Shown: piece by piece, positions 1 to 12,000 of the stretch
Position numbering within the stretch: the stretch's first letter is position 1
Layout: each line of letters starts with the position of its first letter
DNA from: Rhodamnia argentea
Lineage: Eukaryota; Streptophyta; Magnoliopsida; Myrtales; Myrtaceae
Assembly (NCBI RefSeq): GCF_020921035.1
Contig: NC_063150.1
Span: forward strand, 1,798,001 to 1,862,000
Reading direction: 5' to 3'
Length of the DNA: 64,000 nucleotides
Made by a program: the position numbers and the translations under genes
The notes under the pieces: generated by a model
The model's input: only the letters and a program-made list of their open reading frames with translations
Databases searched by the model: none
Told to the model about the DNA's origin: nothing

Positions 1-54
1 TGCGAAATCCCGCTCTCTCACTCACGCGCCTCTCACGCGTCGCCACTTCCAGCT

Positions 55-252
55 GTGACGCCCTGAATTTAAGGCATTGAAGTATTGTCCGCTTGGCTCG
101 TCCCATACCGACCTCACGATCTTGTCCTTTGGCGTATAGGTAGGACTTTGCAGCCATATTGTGACTCCGTGGATTTAACTCACTGGGGTGTTGTCCTTTT
201 GACCCGTTCCATACCGAGCCTTATAGTTTTGTCTATTGGGTACGGGTAGGCA
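55..252. repeat. diverged direct repeat, two units of about 92 bp
   Basis: Two similar blocks, about 55-146 and 160-252, share the order GTGAC...TTGTCC...CCCATACCGA / CCATACCGA...TAGG with a period near 105 bp. No coding potential is visible. It resembles anonymous plant intergenic repeat sequence and may be the edge of a larger element that starts outside the window. Confidence 0.5.
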
Positions 253-299
253 CCTTCCTAGGAGGTCACTCATCACACTTGGGCATGCTTGTATTAGTT

Positions 300-795
300 T
301 ATTCATAAATATTTTAATTATGTCAAGTTAATTGTAAACCTTTTTTTATTTTATATATTTTACCAATTGAGTCTATCCGGCTAATTTTGATCGATAATTG
401 ATAACATGGGTGCGGATCGTCTGGTGTGGTAAGATCGACGCTGATGAATTATTTTTTAATTAACTTTTTTCTATGTTTTTCTTTTCTTTTTTAATTGTTC
501 GGGATTGGCAAGAGGTCCCCGGCCACTAGGCAAGGGTGGGCGAGGGCTCGTAGACCCTTGCCTAGTGGCCGGAAGCCCCTTGTTGACCCTTAACAATAAG
601 AAAAGATAGAAAAGAAAAGAAAATTTTAATAAAAAATATTAAAATTACCATGTAGGAGTGTCCACATCAACAACTTCTAATCAAAATTGGCTAGACGGAA
701 TAAATTGACAAAATGTGAAGAGGTTTAAGACTCAATTGATACAATCAAAAGGTGTAAGGCTGAACTAGCACAAGTACAATAAGTATATGACTTTT
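300..795. repeat. fold-back MITE-like element with GC-rich internal hairpin
   Basis: An AT-rich block whose two ends carry related text in opposite orientation: 'AATTATGTCAAGTTAATTG' type text on the left and 'CTCAATTGATACAATCAAAAG' type text on the right. The centre holds a perfect 19-bp inverted repeat (519-537 against 554-572) with a 16-bp loop. The same style of element recurs at about 50872-51165 and 60845-61455. No protein is encoded. The element boundaries are approximate. Confidence 0.5.
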
Positions 796-2150
796 TTTTA
801 AATAACTTTCCCCGTTATTAGGATCAAGGTGATCTAGCTCGGGTGGTAACTTCGGAACAAAGTCGAATTGGGAGGAATTTCTAGAAACCGACGTCAATTC
901 AAGGGATTATCGAATCAAAGCGCTCATCATCTTCACGAATTATGCGATACAAAATCTGAGATTTGAATGAAATCTTTGAGAAAGAGACGGCATTTCATAG
1001 GTATCTTAGGATTGGAATATACCCAGGAGTTCACTAACAAGAAGAAGAAGAAAGAAATGATTGCGAAGTGGCTCTCCGTTGCTTGTGCTTGCGCGCATTC
1101 CCCCCGCGATTGGAAGCGCGCAAATATAATTTCGGTCTTGCCTATTTGGCAAAGAGATTCGATGGGGGGAAGAGAGGATATCCCCCCTACGCACCATGAT
1201 TGGAGTGTTCATCCACCATGTTTAATGCGTGTGGAGAAGAAGCAGGACATGAGCCAATTAATTGAAATTTGATAATTGGTATTCGCACCAAACCCTCATT
1301 TTAAAATGGTTGGAGAGTTTCGATTAGGAAAGAAAAGATTAGGAACTTTAGAAGGGAGTGAGATCGACCTTCGAATATATTATCGGCAGCGACGAAGTCA
1401 AGGGATGCTAACCACCGGCGTCGGCGACGGCCGCCCCGGGCCGCGGGCTGTTCGGTGTAGCTTCTTTTGTTAAAATTCATCATGCTCTTCTAGAAATTTT
1501 TCACGCAAAATCTCTCAATTCTACCCTTTTTTTATTAACCTCCGGTTGAAATCTATGTGCGGTTGTTACTGCTTGGTTACCAGGATTCTACTTAGAAGTT
1601 GCCTCAACAATATGATATCTTAATTTACGAAATGGTAGATTAGCCATTGGCCTAATTGGAATATAAGAGAGGTCTTCCCTCAATTAATCGTCCCAAGTAT
1701 TTTATGACGGATCGATTTGGCTAAATCTTTTTAAATGTTGGGTTTTGCCAACACACCATGTATTTGTGCTTTCACTAGTAATAGTGTAAGACAAGAAAGA
1801 TATCTCGTCATGATTGATAACTTTTATGACTTTCAAAAACAAGCACCCAATTACGCCAATTGATTAATCGTGTTTAACCATTAATGGAATTAATTCAAGG
1901 CGTCGAATTTCGATAATTATCACGCGATGCAATGACCCCGTCTAAAAGGATTCCCACGTCTTAAAAATTGAATTTCCATATCTGGATTTCAACCGTGTTC
2001 TTCCTTTTGCCTTTCGACGAGTCAAACGTTAGTTGAATGTCAATTAAAAAGAAAAAAACCACGTACGCTAATTTTTATTTTATTTTATTTGGGTCGTAGT
2101 TGTAAATGACAGCCAATTCTGGTTAACGACATCACACATCATCACAACAT
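796..2150. other. intergenic stretch with no recognisable gene
   Basis: Short open frames occur on both strands, but none shows family motifs, splice structure or composition unlike the surrounding DNA. The part near 2100-2280 may belong to the promoter or leader of the downstream transporter gene. Confidence 0.5.
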
Positions 2151-2281
2151 GGAGAAAGCTAGCTCACTAAAAATCGTACAAACGAACGGAAAGTTGTGGT
2201 TGGCCACCTTAATTTGTGCCATGCTTTTCTATTGCTCGCTCTCTTCTTCTTCTCTGTCGCCCCCATTTGTAACGGACTGCC

Positions 2282-2284
<3 letters not shown>

Positions 2285-2321
<37 letters not shown>

Positions 2322-2322
2322 C
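2285..2322 (+). repeat. CT microsatellite in the transporter leader
   Basis: An almost uninterrupted (CT)n run about 440 bp upstream of the NIPA start codon. A second pyrimidine-rich block with CTCCTC repeats follows at about 2485-2515. CT-rich tracts are common in plant 5' untranslated regions, so this probably lies in the leader or core promoter. Confidence 0.85.
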
Positions 2323-2758
2323 TCTGTGATGATTTCGTAGTATTGGCATTTCTCTTTCCTCCCCTCCTCCATGAACGTAGTAGCCTGTAGACCACGAAAC
2401 CATCAAAGAGAGGAGAGGCATCGTCGTCCTTAGGATAATTTGGTGCTACGCCACCGCTGCGGAAAGGGAGGTTGGCTTTTAGGCAGCCTCCTCCTCCTCC
2501 TCTTCCTCCTCCTGGATTGAATTGTACGTTCTCTCTCTATCTCTTTTTCCCCTTTTCCTCAGGTCTTATGGGCGTGTAACGTGAGCATGGATGAATTACA
2601 CGTCTGTGGGCTTCAAGAACTTGAATTTCTCATCGTGGTTTTTGATGGGTCTGTTGCAGGGGTTGATTTCTTGGTGTTTTCTTGATTTTGGCCCTGTAAA
2701 AGAGGGAGCTTTATTTATTTTTTTTCGAAAGTTCGATTCTCCTGTGTTGTCATTCCCA

Positions 2759-5700
2759 ATGGTGATGTCATCTGATAACGTGCACGGACTTGTTTTGGCC
2801 CTCTCGTCGAGCGTCTTCATCGGTTCTAGCTTCATTGTCAAGAAAAAGGGGTTGAAGAAAGCTGGGATAACTGGAGTCAGAGCAGGTTCTCTTTTTTTTT
2901 TTTTTGCCCTTTTTCCTCGTTGAATTAGCTTCATTTTCCGGGAATTTCTATGCCCAGAATGTGGGCGTATTTGGTGTAGATGGCTTTGGGTGTTAAAAGT
3001 TTTTTTCCCCTTGATGTCTGATAGTTTTCTGCCTATTTACAGGTTCAGGGGGTTATTCGTACTTATATGAACCCTGGTGGTGGGTAGGAATGATAACCAG
3101 TAAGTTCTAACGTTCTGGGTCTGTTTGATACATCGAGCATGTTTCTTGAAGCTTTTCTCGCGGTTTTATTGTTAGGACATGGAGAGTTGTGCATGTGATT
3201 GTTATTCAAGTAAATACTATTTTTTTTTTGGCTATTCATGTGGTAAAAAGATTTGCTAGCGCCTTTGTTACAAATAATGCTCTCTGAACAAATGAAATCC
3301 TGTGAGAAAGCTTAAACATCTATAGCTCTTACTTGAGTATGGCATCAGTACGTCGGTTAGTCAAATTCCATCATATGGAAGGTGCACTACCTTCTTATGA
3401 TGATGTATTTGGGGATTAAGATTGTCTTTGTATCTGTAATCATCCATTACAGCCAGAGCATATGGTCGTGTGCCTGCACACCTTGTTCACTTACAGAGAG
3501 TCAGAGAGGGTAATATTTTTTTGTGCCGTTATATTAGGCCCATCAACCTGATTCTTGCTTCTTCCTGGGACATGTCTTCCCGTTTTTTCTTCTTCTTGTT
3601 ACCAACAGACCAATCTTCGACTGCAGGTTCAGATAGCTCCTAGGATCCGGTGCTTAAATTCTTTTTCCTTACTTTTCTTTTTCTTTGGGCGAAGGAGGGA
3701 CTAGGAAGGTCTTATGTTGTTGCAGGAACTTCATTTGTATTGCAAGTTCTTACCAAGCTTTGTCTACTTCACGAGGAATTCCAAACCAGAAGTTTTCCCG
3801 ATACACGAACAACGATCTCTCTTGCACCTCTGTGTTTGAATCCTTCCTACTTCTTAGCTTCTCGATAAATTATTACTGCTTTGGTCGGAAGGCAGTCTCT
3901 TGACTGAAAAAGGAATGAAAAATTGCAACATGGATATGGGTAATGTTATGCTCCTTGACCTGAAAGGATCAAGATTTAAGTTTAAAGAAAGATCTGTTCA
4001 AAGACAATTGGAAAACAATTATTGTCTTCGGTTTTAATTTTCCAATGCTGTTTACATATCAGATTGTCGTAGAAATCTTTCTTATAGCATCAGGGGATGG
4101 ACAATGTGACTATGATCCACTTATTTGATACGAATTTAGTTAGACTGATATAGTTTTTGTCTAGGATAAAACCACACATTTATGTACTCAAATCCACCAT
4201 AATTCATCGAATGCTAATGATTAAATCTTATCTAGAGAGTGCCAAAGAGAAATCAATTCATCAAGGAGCTAGATACAGTAGACAGCTAGACAAATCAGCA
4301 CTCTAGAGAGGAGAATTTGGCGCATGATAGTGTTGTGGTTGAACCCTTTTGGGTCACTAGTAAAAGCAGCAAAGATTATCCAGCTCTTCTTTTACTAGAG
4401 AACTTGCCTCCCTAGTAGTCTCAATTTCATTTTCCTGCATATAGCCGCTACATAGATGAGCCAAAGTTGAGTTTAACATGCATTTTCTCAACCTCTTGTG
4501 ACCTTAAGTTCATACAATGGCGGGTGTGTTGTGATCAATTAATTGCTTCATCGCATTTTTGGCAGTGATTGTTGGGGAGATTGCCAATTTCGCTGCCTAT
4601 GCATATGCTCCTGCAATTCTTGTTACACCTTTGGGAGCACTGAGTATCATCTTCAGGTATTGATGTTGAAATTGTCAAGTAAATAAGGTAGCTGTCTCTA
4701 AATCTACAAGAAATAAGAAAATGGACATATTTAATATTCTAGAAGCTGTTATTTTTCAGCGATGACCGATCTTAAAAACCATGATGCAGTGCAGTGCTTG
4801 CCCATTTTATCTTGGAGGAGAAATTGCACATCTTTGGTGTGCTTGGATGTGTTCTTTGTGTGGTGGGTTCCACGAGCATCGTCTTACATGCTCCAAAGGA
4901 ACGAGACATTGAATCCGTTAAACAATTGTGGCGCCTCGCCACCCAGCCAGGTATCAGTCAAGTTAAAACAAGTACCCTTCAGACTTCGAATAATACTCCT
5001 TGAATGTCTTGAGGATGTTGTGCTGAAAGAAACTCTCCTCTGGCGACAGGTTTTATCGTGTATACTGTTGTAGTTCTCATCGTGGTTGCTGTTCTTATTT
5101 TCTGCTATGCACCACGTTATGGACCTACTAATATGATGGTTTATATTGGGATTTGCTCTCTCATGGGTTCTCTAACGGTCAGTGTACTATCTTAGAACTC
5201 TAGCTACATCAATTTCTCGAAGCCGCAATGAACTTTAATGTTTCCTACAGGTGATGAGTGTTAAAGCATTGGGCATCGCCCTGAAGCTCACATTTTCAGG
5301 AATGAACCAATTCATTTACTTCCCGACATGGTTCTTCACCATTGTTGTCGTCTTTTTTAGTCTCATGCAGATCAACTTCTTGAACAAGGTAAGTTGTAGA
5401 TCTATCAATCAAGAAAGATTCAAAATTTTCACCAAGACGTTTCAGTAAATGTTAGATTTTACACCCACCCACCTTTTACGAAGTTAATCCAAGAATTGAT
5501 TGGATGAAGGACCTAAGTCTGATGCATGGGGTAGAGTATCACCTTTTCACATTTATTGCTTGTTCTCTCGATAGGTCCAGATTTTCTTATCCCCTGATTG
5601 AATGACAATTATATGAGTCAAAATGTTTCTTCTGACAGGCGCTCGACACCTTCAATACTGCTGTAATATCTCCAGTGTACTATGTGATGTTCACGACATT

Positions 5701-6418
5701 CACCATCCTTGCCAGCATGATCATGTTCAAGGTAAAATAAGACTCACTGTTGTTTGTGTTAGTAAAAGAAATGCACGTCGACTTAAACCCCCTGTCCACA
5801 TGAAGAATTTGACCTCATGGGAATATGAAAATAATACATTTTATTCATGTGGATATTGATACATGTATGCAGCCCAAAACAATCCCAACAGAAGCACTAG
5901 TGTCGCTTCGAAAAAATACAGAAGCAGTATCTTTTAAATTCAATCTGGTATCTTATAGTCTACGGGGCGATCTTAACCTTTTGAGCTCAAGCTTCACACA
6001 ACTAGGTCTCTGAAATTTTTAATTATTGGCACAAGGATTGATTGGGCTACTGATCCAGTCTGCAGATCTTGACACTGAGAAACTTTGGTCTATACAATTT
6101 AGAGAGACGCATATTCTTTGTTAATTCCATTTGCTCGACATCATTGTGCGATAATGCATATCTGCCATTGTGCTTTTTCAGCATTTTAAAGCAGTGACGG
6201 TATGCCTTATTCTTTTTCCCTCGGTATGCTTGGGAATGCAGGACTGGGATTCTCAAAATGCATCACAAATCGTTACTGAGTTGTGCGGTTTCATCACTAT
6301 ACTCTCCGGAACGTTCCTTCTTCACAAAACCAAAGACATGGGAGATGAGAAAACCTCCAACACCCCTCCGGTCTTTTCAAGTCCACAAAATCCAAACTCA
6401 AACGCAAACGATGGATAG
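2759..6418 (+). CDS. NIPA-type magnesium transporter (DUF803 family), 8 exons
   Basis: Exons read as 2759-2885, 3043-3099, 4566-4656, 4790-4950, 5050-5177, 5251-5388, 5639-5731 and 6242-6418. They join in frame to 972 nt (323 residues), all with GT-AG borders. The product is a multi-pass membrane protein of the NIPA/DUF803 family, whose animal members move Mg2+ across plasma or endosomal membranes. Family hallmarks are the N-terminal SDN..GL.LALSSSVFIG segment followed by IVKKKGLKKAG, then VGEIANFAAYAYAPAILVTP, LGALSIIFSAVLAHFILEE and LGCVLCVVGSTSIVLHAP, and a late FFTIVVVFFSLMQINFLNKALD segment. About nine hydrophobic helices are expected. The C-terminal tail is short, polar and rich in Asn, Pro and Ser. 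The ATG at 2759 is preferred because an SDN motif three residues in matches the usual family start. Length is typical of plant members. Membrane location and substrate are inferred from the family. Confidence 0.93.
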
Positions 6419-7840
6419 TATGAGTCATCGATGCATCTAACCTTTCTTGTTAAAAGCCCGCCCTGGCAGTTTCCGAATGTACATGGGAATGAGCACAAGG
6501 GAGAACAGGAACAACAGACTTTTCTCACCTGAAGATGACTGGCGCTGGAGGGAAAGAAGGTTTAAATTTTTGTCAATGCCAAAATACCGGAGCACCATCC
6601 GACATAGTTTTGTGGGGATTGGCAAAATGGTGTGATACCCATGTAGGATCAATCTTTGGTTATTTTACCGACAGTTCGCTTCCACTTTTTTTACTTTGCC
6701 ATTTATATTGGTTTCCCATACTCCGCCAGTGAACAGAATCTTGATGCACTGTGAATATGTCCAGCAAAGCTTTATTTGTCTTGTGCAGGAACCTCTGGAG
6801 TAGTTATGAATTGTTTGAAACAAAGAAATTCCACACTATACCAATCTTTTTTCTGGTCATTAGCTTGTGCGTGTTAGTGTTGTATCTTTGTTATATTCAG
6901 AATGAAATTGCGGAAGTTTATGATGTCCAACCTGGATTTATCTTTTATAGCCTAAAATGAAAGCAGAAAAGAAGAGGTTGCCTACATATTTCTATCTTAT
7001 GTAAGGGGCAAACGTTCTCTTTTCAGCACTCCTTTTTCGTTTCTCTAGGAGCGAATGCTCCGATTTGGGCGAACTCAGAATTCACGAAGCACTTTCCGAA
7101 AGCAGCACAAACACAGATATACTCACATTCAGCTTGAGAATGTGATTGACAGTAGAACTACAACACTAGAATTCCTTTTTTTTTTTTTTCCTGAATGTGA
7201 CCTTGAAGCACCCCCATATATCTGCAAATTGTCACTTTGGAGTTGGTTAAAACACTTGCTGACAGTTCTTGTCTGAAACAGATGAGGTTGGCCATTAAAA
7301 AAATGTATTGTGGTCTAGAATACACTAATCCTCCTGTAATCTTAGTCCTCTTTTGTGTTCTACTCTGCCCATTTCATAAAGTATTCTACCCGGCTTAACA
7401 ACAGCTACTCAATATTCGGGAAATCCTTTACAACGAGAACCCTATATACATAAACCTGTTAAATAAATAAAACAAGAGGTGATGGGCAATGCTGCCAAAC
7501 TGCCTGAGATGGACAAAAGTTTAAAAAGATGGGGCTAAATGATTAGCTTTTAGTTATCTGTTGTCAGGTCCAGTAGATATCAAGGGGTTTCTATAGATCG
7601 TCTCGTTTTACCTTGTCTAAGTAAAAGGGGTGGGCAAACAATTGCCAATCATAAACGATGCCTTCCGATTCACTGTCCGCATTAAAAATGCACATCAAAG
7701 CAACATGAGAGGACACCAGCGTATCAGAAACATCCAAATCCTGATCACAAAAGATGATTTAATTCAGAGACAAATTCAGGACAACGAGAAACAGAAAACC
7801 TCAACGTCATGCTATTGAGAGACGCTTCTCAGGAGTTACA
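6419..7840. other. 3' flank of NIPA gene and intergenic DNA
   Basis: This stretch lies between the NIPA stop codon (strand +) and the 3' end of the Sec61 beta gene (strand -), so the two genes converge here. Several open frames of 60-70 codons occur but none has family motifs. The first few hundred bases are probably the NIPA 3' untranslated region. Nothing else was recognised. Confidence 0.5.
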
Positions 7841-8026
7841 CATGGGGCTGAATCTTGCCCTGTGACTTAATGAAACCAAAACTATGTATCTCAAACGATG
7901 ACGGTAACTAGGCGAACTTTTCTGGGTTCTTACGATCCAACTCATAGCTAGCCAATTCCAAAGATGAACTAGAACTAATACCGTAGCACTTGGACCCCTT
8001 TAAACAGGTGCTTCAGCGTCCCGGGC

Positions 8027-8269
8027 CTATCTCCGAACAAAGTAGAGCTTACCCATAACATGAAGAATAGCAACAAATGCAATGAAGCCAATACTCATCA
8101 CAAGGACAACATTTGGAGAAATCTTAAGTCCTGGAGCATCATCTGTGTAGAACTGGAGCATGGTCCCAGTTGCTCCTCCGGAGGCCCCCCCGCTAGCGGT
8201 CCTACGCCTCCGCATGCTTGCGGTGGCAGCTGCACTTCCTCTGGGCGGAGTTGGTCCGGTTAAAGCCAT
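8027..8269 (-). CDS. SEC61B: Sec61 subunit beta (ER translocon)
   Basis: One uninterrupted coding exon of 80 residues. Sec61 beta is the small tail-anchored subunit of the heterotrimeric Sec61 channel that carries proteins into the ER. Visible features are the plant-type N-terminus [16 protein letters not shown], a Gly/Ser-rich linker (about residues 26-36), the conserved [18 protein letters not shown] block (about 39-56), one hydrophobic helix (about 54-73, [19 protein letters not shown]) and a short KLYFVRR tail. The start at 8269 is chosen because a strong splice acceptor (TTTTCCAG) sits two bases before the ATG, so the apparent upstream reading frame is intron. Length equals the usual plant protein. 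The gene appears intact, with its leader exon far upstream. Confidence 0.95.
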   Translation of the reverse strand: MALTGPTPPRGSAAATASMRRRRTASGGASGGATGTMLQFYTDDAPGLKISPNVVLVMSIGFIAFVAILHVMGKLYFVRR

Positions 8270-8271
8270 TT

Positions 8272-10320
8272 CTGGAAAAGTTGCAGACAATATAAGACTT
8301 GTTTCTCCAAAATCCTTTCATTCAGGAAGCAAGACTGCTGGAACACTTGACAACCAATTCTCAGCTCAGCATTCAACATCATGACATGCCTTATTATCAA
8401 TACAATGCTGGGGCTACTGCCTCTCCCTTGCATATTAATATAAGGGTGCTTATAGGGTCCCATAAGCACAAGACCGGACAAGTCCCATATTTTAGCCTTA
8501 AATATAGAACCTACCGTTAAATCAATTGCATTTATAGGTAGTACTTTAACTTTATGGGTCATAACTTACCTGTAATTGTCTTGGCTTGTTTACCTTGTGA
8601 CTAGTAATTTATCATCAAATGTGCTAACACTTGGTAATTAACCAATAGCATACCTCAAAATTGTCCTAAAGACCTTCTAAATGAGAAGTTAGCAACCATC
8701 CCTTCACATGTGGTAATTTACCTTAAAGTCTCATAAGATTGAATATCCTAGCGTTCGTGACTTTCCATGAATCGTAATCAACCTAAATATATCTATCTTG
8801 TTTTTTTCTATTCTTAGTAACTCATTTCCATGATCATTCCTTCACACTCTGTAAATCTGAAGGCTCTATATGTGAGTAATTGTCATCTTGTCATAGTTTT
8901 CCTCAATCAACAGTAACATTGGCAATTTCATAGTCAGCAATTTTCCTTAAATATTCGTAAGTCCAATCTTTCAAAACCATCTGATTGGTTGAAATTTTTT
9001 CTTTATCAATCCAGCAATCCAGATAACATACAGAACCACATCCTGTAATTGTTGGACTAGACCGTAGACTTTCCCAATATGGTAAGTTGGAACTAGCCAA
9101 CATCTACGTGGGTTCCACGAGCTCAAAGTTACATACCTATTTTTTAACCCTTCCAATTCCTGTAAATCAGCTTTATCTCTCTTCCCCTCCCTATCTCTCT
9201 CCTCACACAAAGCAACACGTCACAACAACAATTGAAAGCACCCCCAGTATGAGGACCAGAGCTACCTAAGACAATAGCTTTTGTAGTTCTCCCTAATTCT
9301 TAATCAAGGGCCATCAAAAGGTTGGCAATTCTTATAAGAAGTCAACAGTCAACCTCATCGCTGAAAGAAAGAAAGAGGAAACCCCGCCTGCTGGCTCTAG
9401 AACAATGGAAATAGCAGATTAGCCCTACAAGAAAGAGGGAAGGAGGGAGGCCGCATCAGATTGAGTACACACCCTGTCTGACAACTCAGGCATGAATCCA
9501 CTGGAAAAATTCTGGTAACTACGCAGATAATCAACACAGGACAAATTCTAGCCTGAGGCCAGGCCATCTCCAAATTGAACTCTCTATCATCATTCCAAAG
9601 ATCACCGCCGAGATAGACCACTTGTCGATAGGTGCAAGAAGGAATTTGCTTAGCTAAAAAAAGAGGACAAAACAAGAAATTGAAGCCTAAATTGGCGAGG
9701 CAGCAAGTCCATTAACTACATTATAAACATTAAACAGACATCTTTCTACGGCTACAAATTAGTCATACAATATGCCCAGAGCAGAAACAGCGACTCACTG
9801 CTAACAATGTCCAGACCTCGAAATCTCACGACCCAGATTCACTATTGAAGCCAGACGTTCTTGTTACTCGAATCCAGATCGCATATGCACAAGCACACGG
9901 GAATCTGAACGTACAGAGCGTCGAAACAGTAAAAACACAGATCTCCGACACGCCAGGGGCAAGACGCCGACTCTAAATTAAATTGAAAAGTTTTTAAAAA
10001 AAAAAAACGCAAGAATCTGCCAAATTCGACGTTTAGGAAGCCATCAGATCAGCGAAGAGACGAATCGAAGAGATATACTAGCCCAAGAAAAAACGAAAGC
10101 AAAGATGATCAAGCAAAAAAAAAAAAAACAAAACACACGCCAAGAAATTACCTCGTCAATTAAGAATACGAGGATTGGATCCCCGGACGACGAACGGATT
10201 GAACTCCCCGAGGGGTCGCTGAAAAATGCAATCTTTCAACGGGCGATGACGAAATCGAACGGAAGGAGAGTTGAGTTCCTGAATTCTGATCAGGACTAGA
10301 GAGGAGGAGTACTATAAAAT
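8272..10320 (-). other. probable 5' leader of Sec61 beta: untranslated exon plus about 1.9-kb intron
   Basis: On the minus strand a good donor (GACGAG|GTAATT, intron starting at 10151) lies in a GC-richer block, 10152 to about 10300, that looks like a leader exon. A good acceptor lies directly before the Sec61 beta ATG. If these are spliced together, the gene has one untranslated first exon and a single long 5'-UTR intron. The intron is AT-rich with several poly-A/T runs and no recognised gene. This is inference from splice signals only. Confidence 0.5.
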
Positions 10321-10690
10321 TCGCACCTTTTTTTTTTTTTTTTCCAGTTTTATTAGTCAGTTGAATTAAAGCCTTCTCCACGTACAAGCAGCCAATGGTT
10401 CTCCGCCACGTCGGAATCGACGGCCCCACCTACAAGATGGCCGGATGCGTGGACTTTGGAAATTTGTGACTTTTCATATGCATACGACTTCAAATGCCAC
10501 ATCTTCCTTAAAGGACGTAAGTAGAATCTCTTCAGTGCATCGTACTTTTTGGAACAAAGTTGTTCCTAAGCATTGTCGTTTTTTAGAACCAAAATTGTCC
10601 ACCTCCTCCTCCTCTTTCTTGTCTTCTCTACCACATATGAAAGGTATATAAATAAGTAGAATGAAAAATATAAAGATCAATCCTAATAAA

Positions 10691-11040
10691 TAGGAATAAT
10701 GATACATATAGTCCCTGAATTTTGATCAAATATGTAGTGTAACTTATGAACTTTTATTTTGACCAACATGATTCTTGGACTTTAATTCAATATGAAATGT
10801 GGTCTCCGAGTTTTTAATTTAACAAATACGATTCCTTATATGTTGTATATGTAAATCATAGATGTGAAAATATGATGAATAAACTTTTGGATGTTCGGAG
10901 ACTAAGTTGAACATGTTCCAAAAGTTTAGGGACCACATTACACATTAGGTTGAAATTCAGGGATTATATTGGTTAAATTAAAAGTTTATGGACTATATTG
11001 TACATTTGATTAAAATTCAGGAATTATTTGTATCATTTTG
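10691..11040. mobile_element. MITE with long imperfect inverted repeats and 9-bp target duplication
   Basis: The ends are inverted copies of each other: the left end carries ATGATACATATAGTCCCTGA and the reverse complement of the right end carries ATGATACAAATAATTCCTGA. The 9-bp sequence CCTAATAAA flanks the element directly on both sides (10682-10690 and 11041-11049). A 9-bp duplication is typical of Mutator-type transposition. The interior is made of diverged inverted and direct copies of the same motif and encodes nothing. Confidence 0.75.
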
Positions 11041-11589
11041 CCTAATAAAGACAATTAGTCTAAGCTTATCTATTTTAATGATAGTCTTGAGTCACATAGG
11101 ATGTTTCTTGGGAGGATAATACCAGGAGTTTTATGTCCCTTTGACTGTTAACAATTATTCTTGCTCGACATGAAATTGAGTTGACCCCGAAAATGGATTG
11201 AGTGGTTTCTGCATTCTGCAGCCTGAGACGGATTTCACCAGTTTTTCGGAGATGGGACGGTCTAGTCCTTGATCAGGCGATTGAATGCGAGCGAGCACAA
11301 GGGGGTTGTTGTCTGTGGATATTCTGTGTTCGCCTGATTCAAGTTATGATGGTCGGTGTAGGTCATTCATGAAAAGTTGTGATGAAGAAACAGAGCACTT
11401 TTCATTCGTGTTAGATGTCTCTCCATGGCTAACAGTAGCAGATACTGGTATTGCAACTTCTTCATTGGAATAGCGTGCGATGGACAAACTCACATACACT
11501 TAAGGCTGCCTGTTGAGTCCCTGGTGCAATTCTAGTGCGTCAGCAAGCGATGGTGTTCAGTACTTTTTGTTCCTCAGCTCGTGAAGATG

Positions 11590-12000
11590 CACCTGAGACA
11601 GGCGCTTAGATGCAGTTCAAATCCTTGCAAGAGAATATTCAGAAGCTGTCCTCTACAAACCATGGATTATGACTCATGCAATGAACAGGCCATAACCAAA
11701 ATCAATAGCCCAGCGAGGCGTTATACTAGCGACATGCTTGACATTGCAGCAAGTGATGGATTAGTATGCTTAGCCTACTGGGATTGTCTCGTTGTTTGTA
11801 CCCTGAGCACCATGGAATTTAGTGAGTTGCTGACACTCAGTTCAGCCCCCAAGGATTTCTTGTATGTTTACTTCCACGGGTTTGGGTATGACTAATCAGC
11901 TGATGACTACAAAATGCTAAGAGAATCTTTCTTCACCAACCAGTTTAGCTCTAGAGAAGTGTTGGTTGAGGAGAAATGGGTGTGTGGAGAAAGCTTAATG
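11590..12000 (+). pseudogene. F-box-associated (FBA) domain remnant
   Basis: The translation contains text typical of plant F-box/FBA proteins: ASDGLVCLAYWD followed by FHGFGYD and then DDYKMLRESFF. In the family these segments are the start of the FBA beta-propeller-like domain and the GFGYD..(D)DYK motif. Here a TAA stop (11893-11895) falls between GYD and SADDYK in the same frame, so the domain is interrupted. No F-box motif was found in the upstream 500 bp in this frame. Intact members recruit targets to SCF ubiquitin ligases. This copy looks non-functional. The limits of the remnant are approximate. Confidence 0.65.

Noticed and set aside
2159..2421. Ser/Leu-rich and Arg/Glu-rich open frames over the CT microsatellite
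   Set aside because: They are simple-repeat translations of (CT)n and (GA)n.
8027..8290. Seven-residue longer Sec61 beta start
   Set aside because: The extra codons lack an ATG at the start and cross a splice acceptor. The ATG at 8269 matches the normal plant N-terminus.
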